Shown piece after piece: positions 54,458 to 63,934 of a DNA stretch of 64,000 bases. Each line of letters starts with the position of its first letter. Position 1 is the stretch's first letter. A program made the translations under genes and the position numbers. This stretch comes from an uncultured Mailhella sp. (GTDB taxonomy: Bacteria; Desulfobacterota; Desulfovibrionia; Desulfovibrionales; Desulfovibrionaceae), in contig CAJTRG010000009.1 of the NCBI GenBank assembly GCA_910578585.1, positions 1 to 64,000 of the forward strand, given 5' to 3'. The notes below the pieces were generated by a model, which saw nothing but the letters and a program-made list of their open reading frames with translations, did no database searches and had not been told where the DNA came from.

Positions 54458-55480
54458 ATGAATGTTAATTGCCATATTTCCGGACTTGGCGTAAGTGTGC
54501 CTGAACATACCCTGACGAATCAGGATTTGGAAAAAATCATGGATACCAGTGATGAATGGATTGTTACACGCACTGGTATTAAAAATCGTCACATTGTTCA
54601 AGATAATGAAAATATTTCTGATTATGCTTTTCTTGCCGCAGTCAAGGCAATGGATGAAGCAAAAATTACTCCTTCGCAAATTACCCATCTTTTAGTTGCA
54701 ACCTGCACGCCTGAGACTCTTTCCCCCAGCATGTCTTGTATTATTGCCCAAAAACTTGGGCTCTCCAGTTATTCCGGTTTGCAGCTTATTTCTCCCAATT
54801 CTCAAAGTTTGGTTTGTTTTGACTTTAATGCTGCCTGTTCCGGCTTTGTCTATGGACTGGAACTTGCCCGAGCCTTTTTAGCGTTAAATACCGACGCGGT
54901 AATTTTACTGATTACTGCTGAATGTCTTTCCAGACGCATGAATTATCAGGATAGAACCACCAGTGTTTTATTCGGCGATGCCGCTGGGGCGTGCATTATT
55001 CAGGCAAAAGGCAATGCCCTTTTTCATGTTCTTGATGTTTCCATTGGCGCGGACGGCGATTATAAGGATTTAATCCGTATTGGCGGCGGCACGGATAAAA
55101 AGGTTCAGGTTGGAGATAGTATTTCCGAAGATTTCTTTCTTGCCATGCAGGGCAGAGAAGTATTTAAACAGGCTGTGCGCGGCATGGAGCAGGAAAGTTT
55201 AAAATTATTGCAAAAAAATAATTTGGGCGTTGAGGATATTGATTTATTTATTGCGCATCAGGCAAATTTACGGATTATTGAAGCAGTGCGCGAGCGCTTG
55301 GGGCTTTCCGAAGAAAAAGTTTTTACTAACTTGGAAAAATACGGCAATACATCAGCAACATCCATTCTTTTAGCAATGGCAGAGGCAAGGGAACAAGGCT
55401 TATTCAAAACCGGACAAAAAACATTGTTAACTGCTTTTGGGGCAGGACTGACTTGGGGATCAGCGCTTCTTTCCTCATAA
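54458..55480 (+). CDS. fabH: 3-oxoacyl-ACP synthase III
   Basis: The protein (340 residues) condenses acetyl-CoA with malonyl-ACP to start fatty acid synthesis. The catalytic Cys is near C127 in FNAACSGFVYGLELAR, His in FIAHQANLRII, and Asn in KYGNTSATS. GAGLTWGSALL closes the fold. The 12 bases before the ATG contain no purine-rich ribosome-binding site, so it may depend on plsX translation. Confidence 0.95.
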   Translation: MNVNCHISGLGVSVPEHTLTNQDLEKIMDTSDEWIVTRTGIKNRHIVQDNENISDYAFLAAVKAMDEAKITPSQITHLLVATCTPETLSPSMSCIIAQKLGLSSYSGLQLISPNSQSLVCFDFNAACSGFVYGLELARAFLALNTDAVILLITAECLSRRMNYQDRTTSVLFGDAAGACIIQAKGNALFHVLDVSIGADGDYKDLIRIGGGTDKKVQVGDSISEDFFLAMQGREVFKQAVRGMEQESLKLLQKNNLGVEDIDLFIAHQANLRIIEAVRERLGLSEEKVFTNLEKYGNTSATSILLAMAEAREQGLFKTGQKTLLTAFGAGLTWGSALLSS

Positions 55481-55521
55481 AATGCTGTTTGTCAAAAATT
55501 TTGAATTCGTCAAATTTTAGC

Positions 55522-55550
55522 TTGAAAAAATATCAAAACTGTTTTAATAT
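55522..55550 (+). promoter_or_regulatory. Promoter of fabG
   Basis: TTGAAA (55522-55527), a 17-base spacer, and TAATAT (55545-55550) in the 102-base gap between fabH and fabG. Confidence 0.4.
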
Positions 55551-55582
55551 TTGCAAATAAATTGACATTGTAGAGTATAATT

Positions 55583-56329
55583 ATGAGTAATGAATTGGTT
55601 TCTACAGCTTTAGTTACAGGCGCATCACGGGGCATTGGCAAAGCAATTGCTCTTACGCTTGCTAAAGACGGTTTTCAAGTTTATCTTACCTATGTTTCAA
55701 AACCACAAGAAGCAGAAAATGTTGTGCAGGAAATTATTTCTCAGGGAGGAAAAGCCAAAGCATTTTGCCTGAACGTTGGCGACAGCGAGGCTGTTGGCAA
55801 ATTCTTCCATGAAGAAATTAAAGATAAAGTCCGTTTAGATGTTTTAGTCAATAATGCAGGCATTACCAAAGACGGTCTCATTCTTCGCATGAAAGATGAA
55901 GATTTTAATGCTGTTATTGACATCAATTTAAAAGGGGCTTTTACCTGTCTTAGAGAAGCAACAAAAATAATGGCAAAACAACGTTTTGGACGTGTTGTGA
56001 ATATTGTTTCTGTTGTTGGTCTTATGGGCAATGCTGGTCAAGCTAACTATGCTGCTGCAAAAGCAGGTCTTATCGGTATTACAAAATCCGCTGCAAAAGA
56101 ATTTGGCTCTCGTTCAATCACTGTCAATGCTGTTGCTCCCGGTTTTATTGAAACAGATATGACTGCAAAACTTCCTGAAGAAGTAAAAGCAAAATACGCT
56201 GAAGCTATTCCTTTGGGAATTTTTGGTTCTGTACAAAATGTTGCCGATGCTGTATCATTCTTAGCATCTGATAAAGCTTCCTATATTACTGGGCAAGTAC
56301 TGTCGGTTAACGGTGGTCTCTATTGTTAA
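55583..56329 (+). CDS. fabG: 3-oxoacyl-ACP reductase
   Basis: The protein (248 residues) is a short-chain dehydrogenase. The NADPH motif is TGASRGIG, and VNNAGITKDG follows. The catalytic Ser-Tyr-Lys set is VSVVGLMGNAGQANYAAAKAG. It reduces 3-oxoacyl-ACP in elongation. It is 30 bases upstream of acpP. Confidence 0.96.
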   Translation: MSNELVSTALVTGASRGIGKAIALTLAKDGFQVYLTYVSKPQEAENVVQEIISQGGKAKAFCLNVGDSEAVGKFFHEEIKDKVRLDVLVNNAGITKDGLILRMKDEDFNAVIDINLKGAFTCLREATKIMAKQRFGRVVNIVSVVGLMGNAGQANYAAAKAGLIGITKSAAKEFGSRSITVNAVAPGFIETDMTAKLPEEVKAKYAEAIPLGIFGSVQNVADAVSFLASDKASYITGQVLSVNGGLYC

Positions 56330-56359
56330 CTAAAAAATAAAAACCCGTTTGGAGGGAAT

Positions 56360-56596
56360 ATGTCTGTTGAAGCAAAAATCAAAACAATTATTAAAGATCA
56401 ATTAGGTGTTTCTGAAGAAGAAGTAAAAATGGACGCATCTTTCGTAGAAGATTTAGGTGCTGACTCCCTTGATCTTACCGAACTCATTATGGCTATGGAA
56501 GATGCCTTTGATTGCGAAATTAAAGACGAAGATGCACAAAAGATTTTAAAAGTACAAGACGCTATCGACTACGTAAAGAAACACGTAGGTGAATAA
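56360..56596 (+). CDS. acpP: Acyl carrier protein
   Basis: The protein (78 residues) is acidic and carries the phosphopantetheine serine in [10 protein letters not shown]. The ribosome-binding site is GGAGGGA, very strong. A terminator hairpin follows directly, which would raise acpP message relative to fabF. Confidence 0.98.
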   Translation: MSVEAKIKTIIKDQLGVSEEEVKMDASFVEDLGADSLDLTELIMAMEDAFDCEIKDEDAQKILKVQDAIDYVKKHVGE

Positions 56597-56602
56597 TTTC
56601 AG

Positions 56603-56629
56603 AGAGGACGTCTTGGACGTCCTCTTTTT
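56603..56629 (+). terminator. Terminator/attenuator between acpP and fabF
   Basis: AGAGGACGTC (56603-56612), loop TTG and GACGTCCTCT (56616-56625) are followed by T4-5. fabF begins 27 bases later. Confidence 0.85.
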
Positions 56630-56655
56630 ATACTAAAAAGTAATAAGGATATAAG

Positions 56656-57903
56656 ATGTCTAGAAAACGTGTTGTCGTTACAGGTATTTCTGCCATTACT
56701 CCCTTGGGACTTGATGTCAAAAGCACATGGGAAGGAATTTTAGCAGGTAAATCTGGTATTAAAAAAATTACAAGCTTTGATACCACTGGTTTTGATACTG
56801 ATATTGCAGGAGAAATTCCTGATTTTAATCCAGATACTTATATTCCTGCAAAACAAAGCAAACGCATGGATAGATTTGTTCAGCTTTCTGTTTGTGCAGC
56901 AATGCAGCTTATGGAAAATTCAGGCTACAAAGTAACTGAAGAAAATGCTGAAAAATTAGGCGTAATTATCGGGGTTGGTCTTGGTGGTTTGGCAACTATT
57001 GAAACATTCCACTCAAAACTTTTGGATGCAGGTCCTTCCCGTGTTTCACCTTTCTATATCCCCATGCTTATTTCCAATATGGCACCAGGCCAAATTGCTA
57101 TTATGACAGGAGCAAAAGGCCCTAACTACGTGCTTACCAGTGCCTGTGCTTCTGCTACCCACTCTATTGGGGCTGCTTACACTGAAATTGTCATGGGCCG
57201 CTGCGATGCCATGATTACCGGCGGGGCTGAATCTACCATTACCCCAATGGGTATTTCCGGCTTTACTTCCATGAAAGCTCTCTGCACCAAGTATAATGAT
57301 ACGCCTGAAAAAGCTTCTCGTCCTTTTGATAAGGAACGTGCGGGCTTTGTGATGGGTGAAGGTGCCGGGCTCCTTCTTTTGGAAAGCCTTGACAGTGCTC
57401 TGGCCCGCGGTGCGCATGTTTATGCTGAAGTTGTTGGCTTTGGTGCTTCTGATGATGCAAACCACATGGTTGCGCCTCTTGAATCAGGTGCCGGTATGGC
57501 TCTTTCCATGAAGCGTGCATTACAGGATGCAAATGTTGCACCAAGTGAAATTGACAGCATCAATGCCCATGGAACTTCAACCCATGCCAATGATGAAGCT
57601 GAAACAAAAGCTATCAAAGATGTTTTTGGCGACCATGCTAAAGATATTGCCATTGTTTCCAATAAATCCCAACTTGGGCATTTACTGGGTGCAGCCGGCG
57701 GTGTTGAAAGTGTTATTTCTGTGCTGACTCTTGAAAGCGGTACTGTTCCTGGAACTATCAATCTTGAAAATCCAGACCCAATGTGCGATTTAAATTATAT
57801 GCCTCATGGGCCGAAGAAGCTTGATCCAAAATATGTGCTTTGCAGTAATTTCGGCTTTGGCGGTACCAATGCAAGCATGCTTTATAAACGTTATGAAGCA
57901 TAA
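56656..57903 (+). CDS. fabF: 3-oxoacyl-ACP synthase II
   Basis: The protein (415 residues) elongates fatty acids. The catalytic Cys is C164 in TSACASATHSIG. The two His are in NAHGTSTHANDEAE and NKSQLGHLLGAAG. The length is typical. It follows the acpP terminator and needs readthrough or an undetected promoter. Confidence 0.97.
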   Translation: MSRKRVVVTGISAITPLGLDVKSTWEGILAGKSGIKKITSFDTTGFDTDIAGEIPDFNPDTYIPAKQSKRMDRFVQLSVCAAMQLMENSGYKVTEENAEKLGVIIGVGLGGLATIETFHSKLLDAGPSRVSPFYIPMLISNMAPGQIAIMTGAKGPNYVLTSACASATHSIGAAYTEIVMGRCDAMITGGAESTITPMGISGFTSMKALCTKYNDTPEKASRPFDKERAGFVMGEGAGLLLLESLDSALARGAHVYAEVVGFGASDDANHMVAPLESGAGMALSMKRALQDANVAPSEIDSINAHGTSTHANDEAETKAIKDVFGDHAKDIAIVSNKSQLGHLLGAAGGVESVISVLTLESGTVPGTINLENPDPMCDLNYMPHGPKKLDPKYVLCSNFGFGGTNASMLYKRYEA

Positions 57904-57926
57904 TTTTTATTGCTAAATTTTTCATT

Positions 57927-57964
57927 AAACGCTATAAATGAGTTTCTTCGTTTATAGCGTTTTT
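57927..57964 (+). terminator. Terminator of fabF
   Basis: AAACGCTATAAA (57927-57938) pairs with TTTATAGCGTTT (57951-57962) across a 12-base loop, followed by more T. Confidence 0.85.
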
Positions 57965-57990
57965 CTTTAATATTTATTAGGAGTTTAGCC

Positions 57991-59241
57991 ATGCAAAACA
58001 TTATTTCCCAAGACCCACGAGTTGCGGAAGCCATTTACAATGAAAACAGAAGACAAGTGACCAAATTGGAATTGATTGCTTCTGAAAACTTTGTTTCCAA
58101 TGCTGTTCGTGAAGCTCAAGGTTCTATTTTAACCCATAAATATGCTGAAGGCTATCCTTCCAAACGCTATTATGGCGGCTGTGAATATGTTGATATTCCA
58201 GAAATGATTGCTCAGGAACGCGCAATGCAGATTTTTGGCTGCAACTATGTCAACGTACAGCCTCACTCCGGCAGCCAGGCAAATATGGGTGCGTATTTTG
58301 CCATTGCTAAACCTGGGGATACTATTTTAGGTATGGATTTGTCCCATGGCGGTCACCTGACCCACGGCAGTCCTGTAAACTTTTCCGGTAAGCTTTTCAA
58401 TATCATCTCTTACGGCGTTGATAAGGAAACCGGCAGAATTGATTATGATAAATTAGAAGAAATTGCCAACGAAAAGAAACCGCAGGTTATTGTTGCAGGG
58501 GCAAGTGCCTATTCCCGTATCATTGATTTTGAACGCTTCCGTAAAATTGCTGACAGCGTTGGCGCAAAACTGATGGTTGATATGGCTCACATTGCAGGGC
58601 TTGTTGCTGCCGGACTTCATCCATCCCCAGTGCCTCATGCTCATATTACCACAACCACAACCCACAAAACATTGCGTGGTCCTCGTGGCGGTATGATTTT
58701 AGCAAACAGCACCGAAGAAAACAATATGGCTAAAACAATCAACAGCCAAATCTTCCCCGGTATCCAGGGCGGCCCATTAATGCATGTTATTGCAGCAAAA
58801 GCTGTTGCTTTTGGTGAAGCACAGCGCCCAGAATTTATTGAATATCAAAAGCAAGTTCTCAAAAATGCAAGCCACCTTGCAAAACGCTTGCTTGACGCTG
58901 GCTATGATATTGTTTCCGGCGGCACAGACAACCATTTAATGCTTTTAGACCTGACTAACAAAGACATTACCGGCAAAGACGCTGAACACGCTCTGGACAA
59001 GGCAGGCATTACAGTCAATAAAAATACTGTTCCTTTTGAAACCCGTTCCCCATTTGTCACCAGTGGGGTTCGTATAGGTACTCCTGCTCTCACCACCCGC
59101 GGCATGAAAGAAAAAGAAATGGATCAGGTTGCTGAATGGATTATTGACGTCCTTGCTCATGTCAGTGACGACGCACATTTGGAAAAAATTAACCATGCTG
59201 TTGCTGACTTTGCCAGCCGCTTCCCATTGTTTGCATATTAA
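57991..59241 (+). CDS. glyA: Serine hydroxymethyltransferase
   Basis: The protein (416 residues) converts serine and tetrahydrofolate to glycine and methylene-tetrahydrofolate. The PLP lysine is in [14 protein letters not shown], and [18 protein letters not shown] and [11 protein letters not shown] bind cofactor and substrate. An AGGAG site precedes it. Together with folC it provides one-carbon units. It is the last gene before the hairpin cluster at 59.25-59.65 kb. Confidence 0.97.
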   Translation: MQNIISQDPRVAEAIYNENRRQVTKLELIASENFVSNAVREAQGSILTHKYAEGYPSKRYYGGCEYVDIPEMIAQERAMQIFGCNYVNVQPHSGSQANMGAYFAIAKPGDTILGMDLSHGGHLTHGSPVNFSGKLFNIISYGVDKETGRIDYDKLEEIANEKKPQVIVAGASAYSRIIDFERFRKIADSVGAKLMVDMAHIAGLVAAGLHPSPVPHAHITTTTTHKTLRGPRGGMILANSTEENNMAKTINSQIFPGIQGGPLMHVIAAKAVAFGEAQRPEFIEYQKQVLKNASHLAKRLLDAGYDIVSGGTDNHLMLLDLTNKDITGKDAEHALDKAGITVNKNTVPFETRSPFVTSGVRIGTPALTTRGMKEKEMDQVAEWIIDVLAHVSDDAHLEKINHAVADFASRFPLFAY

Positions 59242-59255
59242 TTTTTATTTTTCTT

Positions 59256-59290
59256 TTTTTCTTGGGGGAGATTATCTCCCCCAAGAAAAA
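59256..59290. repeat. 35-base perfect hairpin after glyA
   Basis: CTTGGGGGAGAT (59261-59272) and ATCTCCCCCAAG (59274-59285) flank one T, and the stem is extended by TTTTT and AAAAA. The side order is T before and A after on both strands, so it lacks the T-run of a terminator. Confidence 0.75.
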
Positions 59291-59319
59291 TCAAGTAAAC
59301 CCTTTCGGGCTTGATTTTT
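59286..59319 (+). terminator. Terminator-like hairpin after glyA
   Basis: AAAAATCAAG (59286-59295) pairs with CTTGATTTTT (59310-59319), and the loop contains CCC-TTTC-GGG. Its 5' arm shares the AAAAA of the previous hairpin. Confidence 0.7.
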
Positions 59320-59331
59320 CCAGGACGATAA

Positions 59332-59389
59332 CTTTTTAACGTATTGTAGGCTTTTTATGGCTTCGCCATGCCAACAATACGTAAAAAAG
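59332..59389. repeat. Long imperfect inverted repeat with apical hairpin
   Basis: CTTTTTAACGTATTGTAGGC (59332-59351) and GCCAACAATACGTAAAAAAG (59370-59389) match at 18 of 20 positions. ATGGC-TTC-GCCAT (59357-59369) forms the tip. No gene is inside it. Confidence 0.75.
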
Positions 59390-59407
59390 CCCAAACCCCC
59401 TAAACGC

Positions 59408-59441
59408 AAAACCGTTATGAGTTTACACTCATAACGGTTTT
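59408..59441. terminator. Terminator-like hairpin, second copy of the ACCGTTATGAG stem
   Basis: AAAACCGTTATGAGT (59408-59422) and ACTCATAACGGTTTT (59427-59441) form a perfect 15-pair stem with a TTAC loop. The stem repeats that at 37047-37081. Confidence 0.8.
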
Positions 59442-59449
59442 GTTGTATG

Positions 59450-59649
59450 AAGGGATTCGGTAACAAATTAGTAATAATCCCAAAAGATTAAAAAGTTTTG
59501 TAAAGATGTGCAGGGGAAGAAACTTTTTCAGCCACCGAAGGCGACGAAGTCGTTTCTGTTTGCGAGGAACGAGCAATTACAGAAATGGACAGCAGAGATA
59601 AAGTTTTTCCCCTGCATAAAAGTTCTCAATAATTAATGGAAATGCTTTA
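59450..59649 (+). mobile_element. MITE-like hairpin repeat, copy B (one core unit)
   Basis: The right end GGAAATGCTTTA (59638-59649) matches the inverted end of copies A and D. The left end near 59450 is degenerate (AGGGATTCGGTAACAAATT). TTAAAAAGTTTTGTAAAG (from 59488) and the arms GCAGGGGAAGAAACTTT (from 59510) and AAAGTTTTTCCCCTGC (59600-59615) match copy A. One core unit lies at 59531-59599. The element lies between the 3' ends of the convergent genes glyA and lon-like, with its end 9 bases from the latter's stop. Confidence 0.65.
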
Positions 59650-59658
59650 GTGCAGAAG

Positions 59659-62103
59659 TTATTTGCTTTTTTCTTTCCTTTTGCGGGTTTTGAAAGAGTT
59701 TTCAGCAAGCCAGCCCAGTTCATGCAATTCAAAATCAACTGTATGGAACAGGGTATTTTTAGGGAAATTGCCATTTTTGGTACGTTTACCAGCAGGAATA
59801 CCCGTCAGAAGTTCCAGAGCTTCTGAGATATGGCTGACAGGGTAAATGGCGAACATACCGTTTTCAACAGCATTGCGCACTTTTTCATTGAGCATAAGAT
59901 GTTCAATATTATCCTTGGGAATAATAACGCCTTGTTTGCCGGTCAGTCCGCGCTGTTCGCAAAGTTTGAAAAATCCTTCAATTTTTCTGGTTACGCCGCC
60001 AACTGCCATAATATCACCAGCCTGGCTGACAGCACCGGTCATGGCAAAGCTCAGATTGATAGGTATTTTGGAAATAGCAGAGAGCAGAGCAACAAGTTCA
60101 GCTCCGGAAGCAGAGTCGCCTTCAATGCCGTTATAACTTTGTTCAAAGCAGAGACTTCCTGCCAAAACAAGAGGTTTATTTTGAGCAAATTGGGATACCA
60201 AATAGCTTTTCAAAATCATCATGGCCTTGGTATGGATAGGTCCTGCCATTTCTGATTCGCGTTCAAGGTCAATAATGCCGCCGTGTCCAACGCCAACCGT
60301 ACAAGAAATTTGATGAGGAAGACCAAATTCAAATTGTCCGGCAGTGGTAACAGACAAGCCGTTAACACGGCCAATTGCAGAACCGGAGGTTTGGATTTTA
60401 ATAATATCTCTATTATATTCTTCCATGAAAAGTTCTTCAATGTAGGCTGAGCGGTGCATTTTTTCATTGTAGGCCTTATAGATATATTCTCGGTCTACAA
60501 TTTCTTTATTATCAATGCTTGCAAGGGCAGAAGCCTCAATCATGGTTTCGCGGATAAGCGGGAATTTCAGCGTAATCTTGGTATGGTCTTCGCAAACCAG
60601 GGTTGAATAGTCAACAAGTGTTGCCATGGCGCTTTTATCAAAAGGAAGAAGATTTGATTCTTCAATGATATGTGCAAGATTATGCAGCCATGCCTTGATA
60701 TTGGGGGTGTTTCTTTCCGTATCAATGCTCATTTGAGCTTTGATCTTGAACAGCTTGGAAAATCTGTCATCATTTTCAAGCAAGGTTTCATAAATATTGT
60801 CAGTACCAATAAGGATAACTTTTAAATCCAAATCAAGGGCTTGAGGAGAAAGGGTTTTGGTTTTGATGAGCTCATTGCTGTCATCTTCAACTTTGCTCTT
60901 TTGCGCGCGAAGCACACGCATAAGACCGTCCCAAGCCGTTGGATGAGCAAGAAGATCTTCAATATGGAATGCTAAATAGCCGCCGTTTGCTCTATGCACA
61001 GAACCAGCTTTAATCAAGGTAAAGTTCGTGGAAAGAGCACCCATTTCAGATTCTCTTTCAATGCAGCCAAGTACATTGAAAAAGGTTGGGTGGCTTTCAA
61101 AAATAACAGGAGCACCTTTGAGTTTACTGTTATCCACAAAAAGATTGAGTTCATAGCGTGAAAGGCTGTTTTCCTGACTTGGAAGCGCTGGAATTGTAAG
61201 TTCTGCAAGGCTCAGCGGAATAGGCGTTTCTTTTGCAAGGAATAGATCCATGTTTTCAAGCATGTCTTTGTACATGTTTTCAAAGAACACGGTAACACTT
61301 TCTTCATAAATTCCTGCACGGCTGCAAAACTTTTCCTGGAAAGGAGTAAAGTATTTATGCAGAACATCAATCATTACTTCTTTATCCAGATCTTTTTGGC
61401 TTTGCTTATAATCGCGTTCTGCTTTGCTCAATTTCTTAATAACAGCGGTCATACTGTGGAGCAAATGATCGCTTTTGCGTTTTATGGCAGAACGAATATT
61501 GACATCCAGCATTTCAAAATCTTCATCACTCAGGCGTTTTCCTTCAACAAGAGGATAAAGAGTCAGACTGCCTTGTTCGTCAATATCTAAATTAAAGCCT
61601 TGTTTTTCAGCAATAATATCCATTTCCTTAATAAAGGATTCGCGGATTTTTTGGAAATTGGATAAAAGAGCTTGTCTTTTCTTTTCGTAGGCGTGGGTTT
61701 CAAAGCGCAGCGGAATTTCTTTTTTGATTTGCTGTAAAATTTTTGCAATTTCCCGTTTTAAAACTTTGCCTTGCCCTGCAAGAACTTTCAATAAAATAGG
61801 ATTGTCTTCGTTTTCAAAGTTATTGACATAGAGCAAATCAGGAGGAGTTTCTTTCTTGAGGGCAATAGGTTTCAAAAACTGGGAAAGCATGTAGGCTCTG
61901 CCAAGATCATTTTCTCCTGCCAAATAGACATTGTAGCCATTATCTTTAATATTCAGCGCAAGGGTCAGAGCATTGACTGCTCGAGGCTGGGAAAAATCCT
62001 TCCGCAGGGTTTTGGGGATGTCATTGCTGGTTTTCCATGGAATTTTGTTTGCGTCAAAAGAAGTGTAAAGTTTGCTTGATGGTAATGGGTTAATTTTACT
62101 CAT
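59659..62103 (-). CDS. Lon-like ATP-dependent protease (LonB-related, AAA_32 type)
   Basis: The protein (814 residues) has an N-terminal AAA-like region and a C-terminal Lon protease domain. The catalytic dyad is S664 (GDSAS) and K707 ([10 protein letters not shown]), separated by 43 residues as in Lon. The P-loop position reads [12 protein letters not shown] (about 55-70), without the Walker A lysine, as in many members of this family. [19 protein letters not shown] is the Walker B-side block. Its start overlaps the hemC stop by 4 bases. Substrates are unknown. Confidence 0.88.
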   Translation of the reverse strand: MSKINPLPSSKLYTSFDANKIPWKTSNDIPKTLRKDFSQPRAVNALTLALNIKDNGYNVYLAGENDLGRAYMLSQFLKPIALKKETPPDLLYVNNFENEDNPILLKVLAGQGKVLKREIAKILQQIKKEIPLRFETHAYEKKRQALLSNFQKIRESFIKEMDIIAEKQGFNLDIDEQGSLTLYPLVEGKRLSDEDFEMLDVNIRSAIKRKSDHLLHSMTAVIKKLSKAERDYKQSQKDLDKEVMIDVLHKYFTPFQEKFCSRAGIYEESVTVFFENMYKDMLENMDLFLAKETPIPLSLAELTIPALPSQENSLSRYELNLFVDNSKLKGAPVIFESHPTFFNVLGCIERESEMGALSTNFTLIKAGSVHRANGGYLAFHIEDLLAHPTAWDGLMRVLRAQKSKVEDDSNELIKTKTLSPQALDLDLKVILIGTDNIYETLLENDDRFSKLFKIKAQMSIDTERNTPNIKAWLHNLAHIIEESNLLPFDKSAMATLVDYSTLVCEDHTKITLKFPLIRETMIEASALASIDNKEIVDREYIYKAYNEKMHRSAYIEELFMEEYNRDIIKIQTSGSAIGRVNGLSVTTAGQFEFGLPHQISCTVGVGHGGIIDLERESEMAGPIHTKAMMILKSYLVSQFAQNKPLVLAGSLCFEQSYNGIEGDSASGAELVALLSAISKIPINLSFAMTGAVSQAGDIMAVGGVTRKIEGFFKLCEQRGLTGKQGVIIPKDNIEHLMLNEKVRNAVENGMFAIYPVSHISEALELLTGIPAGKRTKNGNFPKNTLFHTVDFELHELGWLAENSFKTRKRKEKSK

Positions 62104-63032
62104 TTTATTTCCTCATTGTATAAATGTTCCAGGATTTCCCTGCCGCCGTTGTCTAAAATTTTTCTGGCAAGGTTTTCTCCCAATGCAATGCGATTTTGAA
62201 CGCTGTCTTCTAACGTATAGCGAATGATTTTGCTTGCGTCAGATTCTGCCACAAGTCCTTCTAAAATGAGCGTATCGCCTTTGAGCTCTGAATGGGAAGC
62301 AATGGGAACCTGGCAGCCACCGTCAAGAGATTTGAGAAAAGACCGTTCTGCTTCAACACAAATTTGCGTTTCTTTGTGATTAAGAAAAGCAATAAGGTCG
62401 ATGATATCTTGTCTGTCTTCACGAATTTCAATGCCTAAAGCACCTTGCCCGCAGGCAGGCAAAAATTCCGGTGCAGTCAGTTTTACCTGATAGGGAACAG
62501 ATAAACCCAGACGTTTCATGCCGGCTGAAGCCAGGATAATTGCATCAAATTCGCCGTTCAGCATTTTATTGATACGTGTCTGTACGTTTCCGCGAAGCAT
62601 TTTAATGGTTAAATCCGGGCGGAGCGTTAAAATTTGTGCTTGTCTGCGTAGGCTGCTTGTGCCTAGAACTGCCTTCTGAGGCAGTTCGTTCAGGTTTTTA
62701 TAATTTTTGGAAAGAAAGACATCGTATCTGTCTTCCCGTTCAGGAATTGCGCCTAAAATAAGTTTAGGAGGCAGAATCATGGGCACATCTTTCATGCTGT
62801 GCACGGCTAAATCCGCACTGCCGGAAAGCAGGGCATCTTCAATTTCTTTGACAAAAAGCCCCTTTCCGCCCACTTTTGCCAGCGGCACATCTAAAATAAT
62901 ATCACCTTTTGTTTTAATGATACTTAATTCGACTTCCAAGTCTTTGTATTTATTTTCTAAAAGTTCTTTGATGTGGTTGGCCTGCCATAAAGCCAAAGCA
63001 CTGCCGCGGGTTGCAATAGTAATTTTTTTCAT
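62100..63032 (-). CDS. hemC: Hydroxymethylbilane synthase (porphobilinogen deaminase)
   Basis: The protein (310 residues) joins four porphobilinogens into hydroxymethylbilane. [25 protein letters not shown] and LRGNVQTRI are the family motifs. The dipyrromethane Cys is in [14 protein letters not shown]. It feeds siroheme, haem and cobalamin synthesis, which links it to the Ahb-type protein and cbiK. An AAGGAT site lies before the ATG. Confidence 0.96.
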   Translation of the reverse strand: MKKITIATRGSALALWQANHIKELLENKYKDLEVELSIIKTKGDIILDVPLAKVGGKGLFVKEIEDALLSGSADLAVHSMKDVPMILPPKLILGAIPEREDRYDVFLSKNYKNLNELPQKAVLGTSSLRRQAQILTLRPDLTIKMLRGNVQTRINKMLNGEFDAIILASAGMKRLGLSVPYQVKLTAPEFLPACGQGALGIEIREDRQDIIDLIAFLNHKETQICVEAERSFLKSLDGGCQVPIASHSELKGDTLILEGLVAESDASKIIRYTLEDSVQNRIALGENLARKILDNGGREILEHLYNEEIK

Positions 63033-63077
63033 TGATAATCCTTAAAATGATATTAAATCAATTTTCAAAATTAACTA

Positions 63078-63329
63078 TTAGTGTCCGCAGGTTGCGCATG
63101 AGCCGCCGGAACAGCCTGCACAGGCACTGGAGCCGGAGCCGGCTTGGCTTGACATGCTTGGAATATCAATATTGGAACCGCCTGCATGTTTGCTTCTGCA
63201 AGGTCTGGAAATAAGTTTTTCTGTTTTTAAGCTGGAACAATTGGGGCAGGGAGGCAACTCTGTTTGAGAAAAGACAAGTTCTTCAAATTGGGTATCACAA
63301 TTTAAACAATGAAATTCATAAAGAGGCAT
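63078..63329 (-). CDS. FmdB-family zinc ribbon protein (second copy)
   Basis: The protein (83 residues) starts MPLYEFHCLNCDTQFEELVF with CPNCSSLKTEKLI, the FmdB zinc ribbon. The tail is Ser/Gly/Cys-rich (ACAGCSGGSCATCGH), which adds further possible metal ligands. It resembles the copy upstream of degP in its first half. It lies 45 bases before hemC on the same strand and has an AGGAAG site. Confidence 0.87.
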   Translation of the reverse strand: MPLYEFHCLNCDTQFEELVFSQTELPPCPNCSSLKTEKLISRPCRSKHAGGSNIDIPSMSSQAGSGSSACAGCSGGSCATCGH

Positions 63330-63499
63330 ATTAACTTCCTATAAAAAATTTTTTCTTAGTATAGGGCAAATAGTTTAAATTTTCAATATAAACGGGACAA
63401 AGTTTTAAATTAATTTATCGTTTTGACAAATATTGACAAAACTTGAAATTGTGCGATTTTAAAACCATTAATTATGCAATAAATGTAAAAGGAATTTTT

Positions 63500-63934
63500 A
63501 TGCGATATATCAGATATGTTATTTGTTTGCTTCTTTTTGTAAATTTGATTTTTGCAGGTTATGCCTATGCACTTGATGAAAAATTGGAATTTATGGACGT
63601 AACTCTTCCACTCAATTGGGAAGTGGTAAAATCCACAAGTGATCAGGTTGAATTTGCCAATAGAGGGCAGCAGGCTCGTTTTATTTTCAAGAAAGTTCCT
63701 GTGTATAATGTTTCCATAGAGGATTATGCAAGAGCTCTGATGAAAGCTCATTCAGGTTTTAATTTCACCAGACGTACCAATACCATTTATTATTTTGAAT
63801 ATATGTATGGTTATAACAGCGCCTGGACTTTAGTGGAATATTATAATGGACGCAGGGATATGCTGACCATACAAACAGGCATTGGCGAAAGCAATGATTT
63901 TGTGAACATTATGGATTCTATTGTCTTGAAATAA
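63500..63934 (+). CDS. Small exported protein of unknown function
   Basis: The protein (144 residues) has a signal peptide (about 1-24, ending AYA). The mature part is a compact mixed domain (LEFMDVTLPLNWEVV, ARFIFKKVPVYNVSIEDYAR, GFNFTRRTNTIYYFEYMYGY). No family is recognised with confidence. The frame is open from 63443, but ATG 63500 has AAAGGAA upstream and the signal peptide begins there. Two TTGACA boxes (63423 and 63433) lie upstream. Confidence 0.75.
   Translation: MRYIRYVICLLLFVNLIFAGYAYALDEKLEFMDVTLPLNWEVVKSTSDQVEFANRGQQARFIFKKVPVYNVSIEDYARALMKAHSGFNFTRRTNTIYYFEYMYGYNSAWTLVEYYNGRRDMLTIQTGIGESNDFVNIMDSIVLK

Noticed and set aside
55562..55581. TTGACA and TATAAT before fabG as a promoter
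   Set aside because: The spacing is only 8 bases, and the TATAAT ends one base before the ATG. The pair at 55522-55550 is more plausible.
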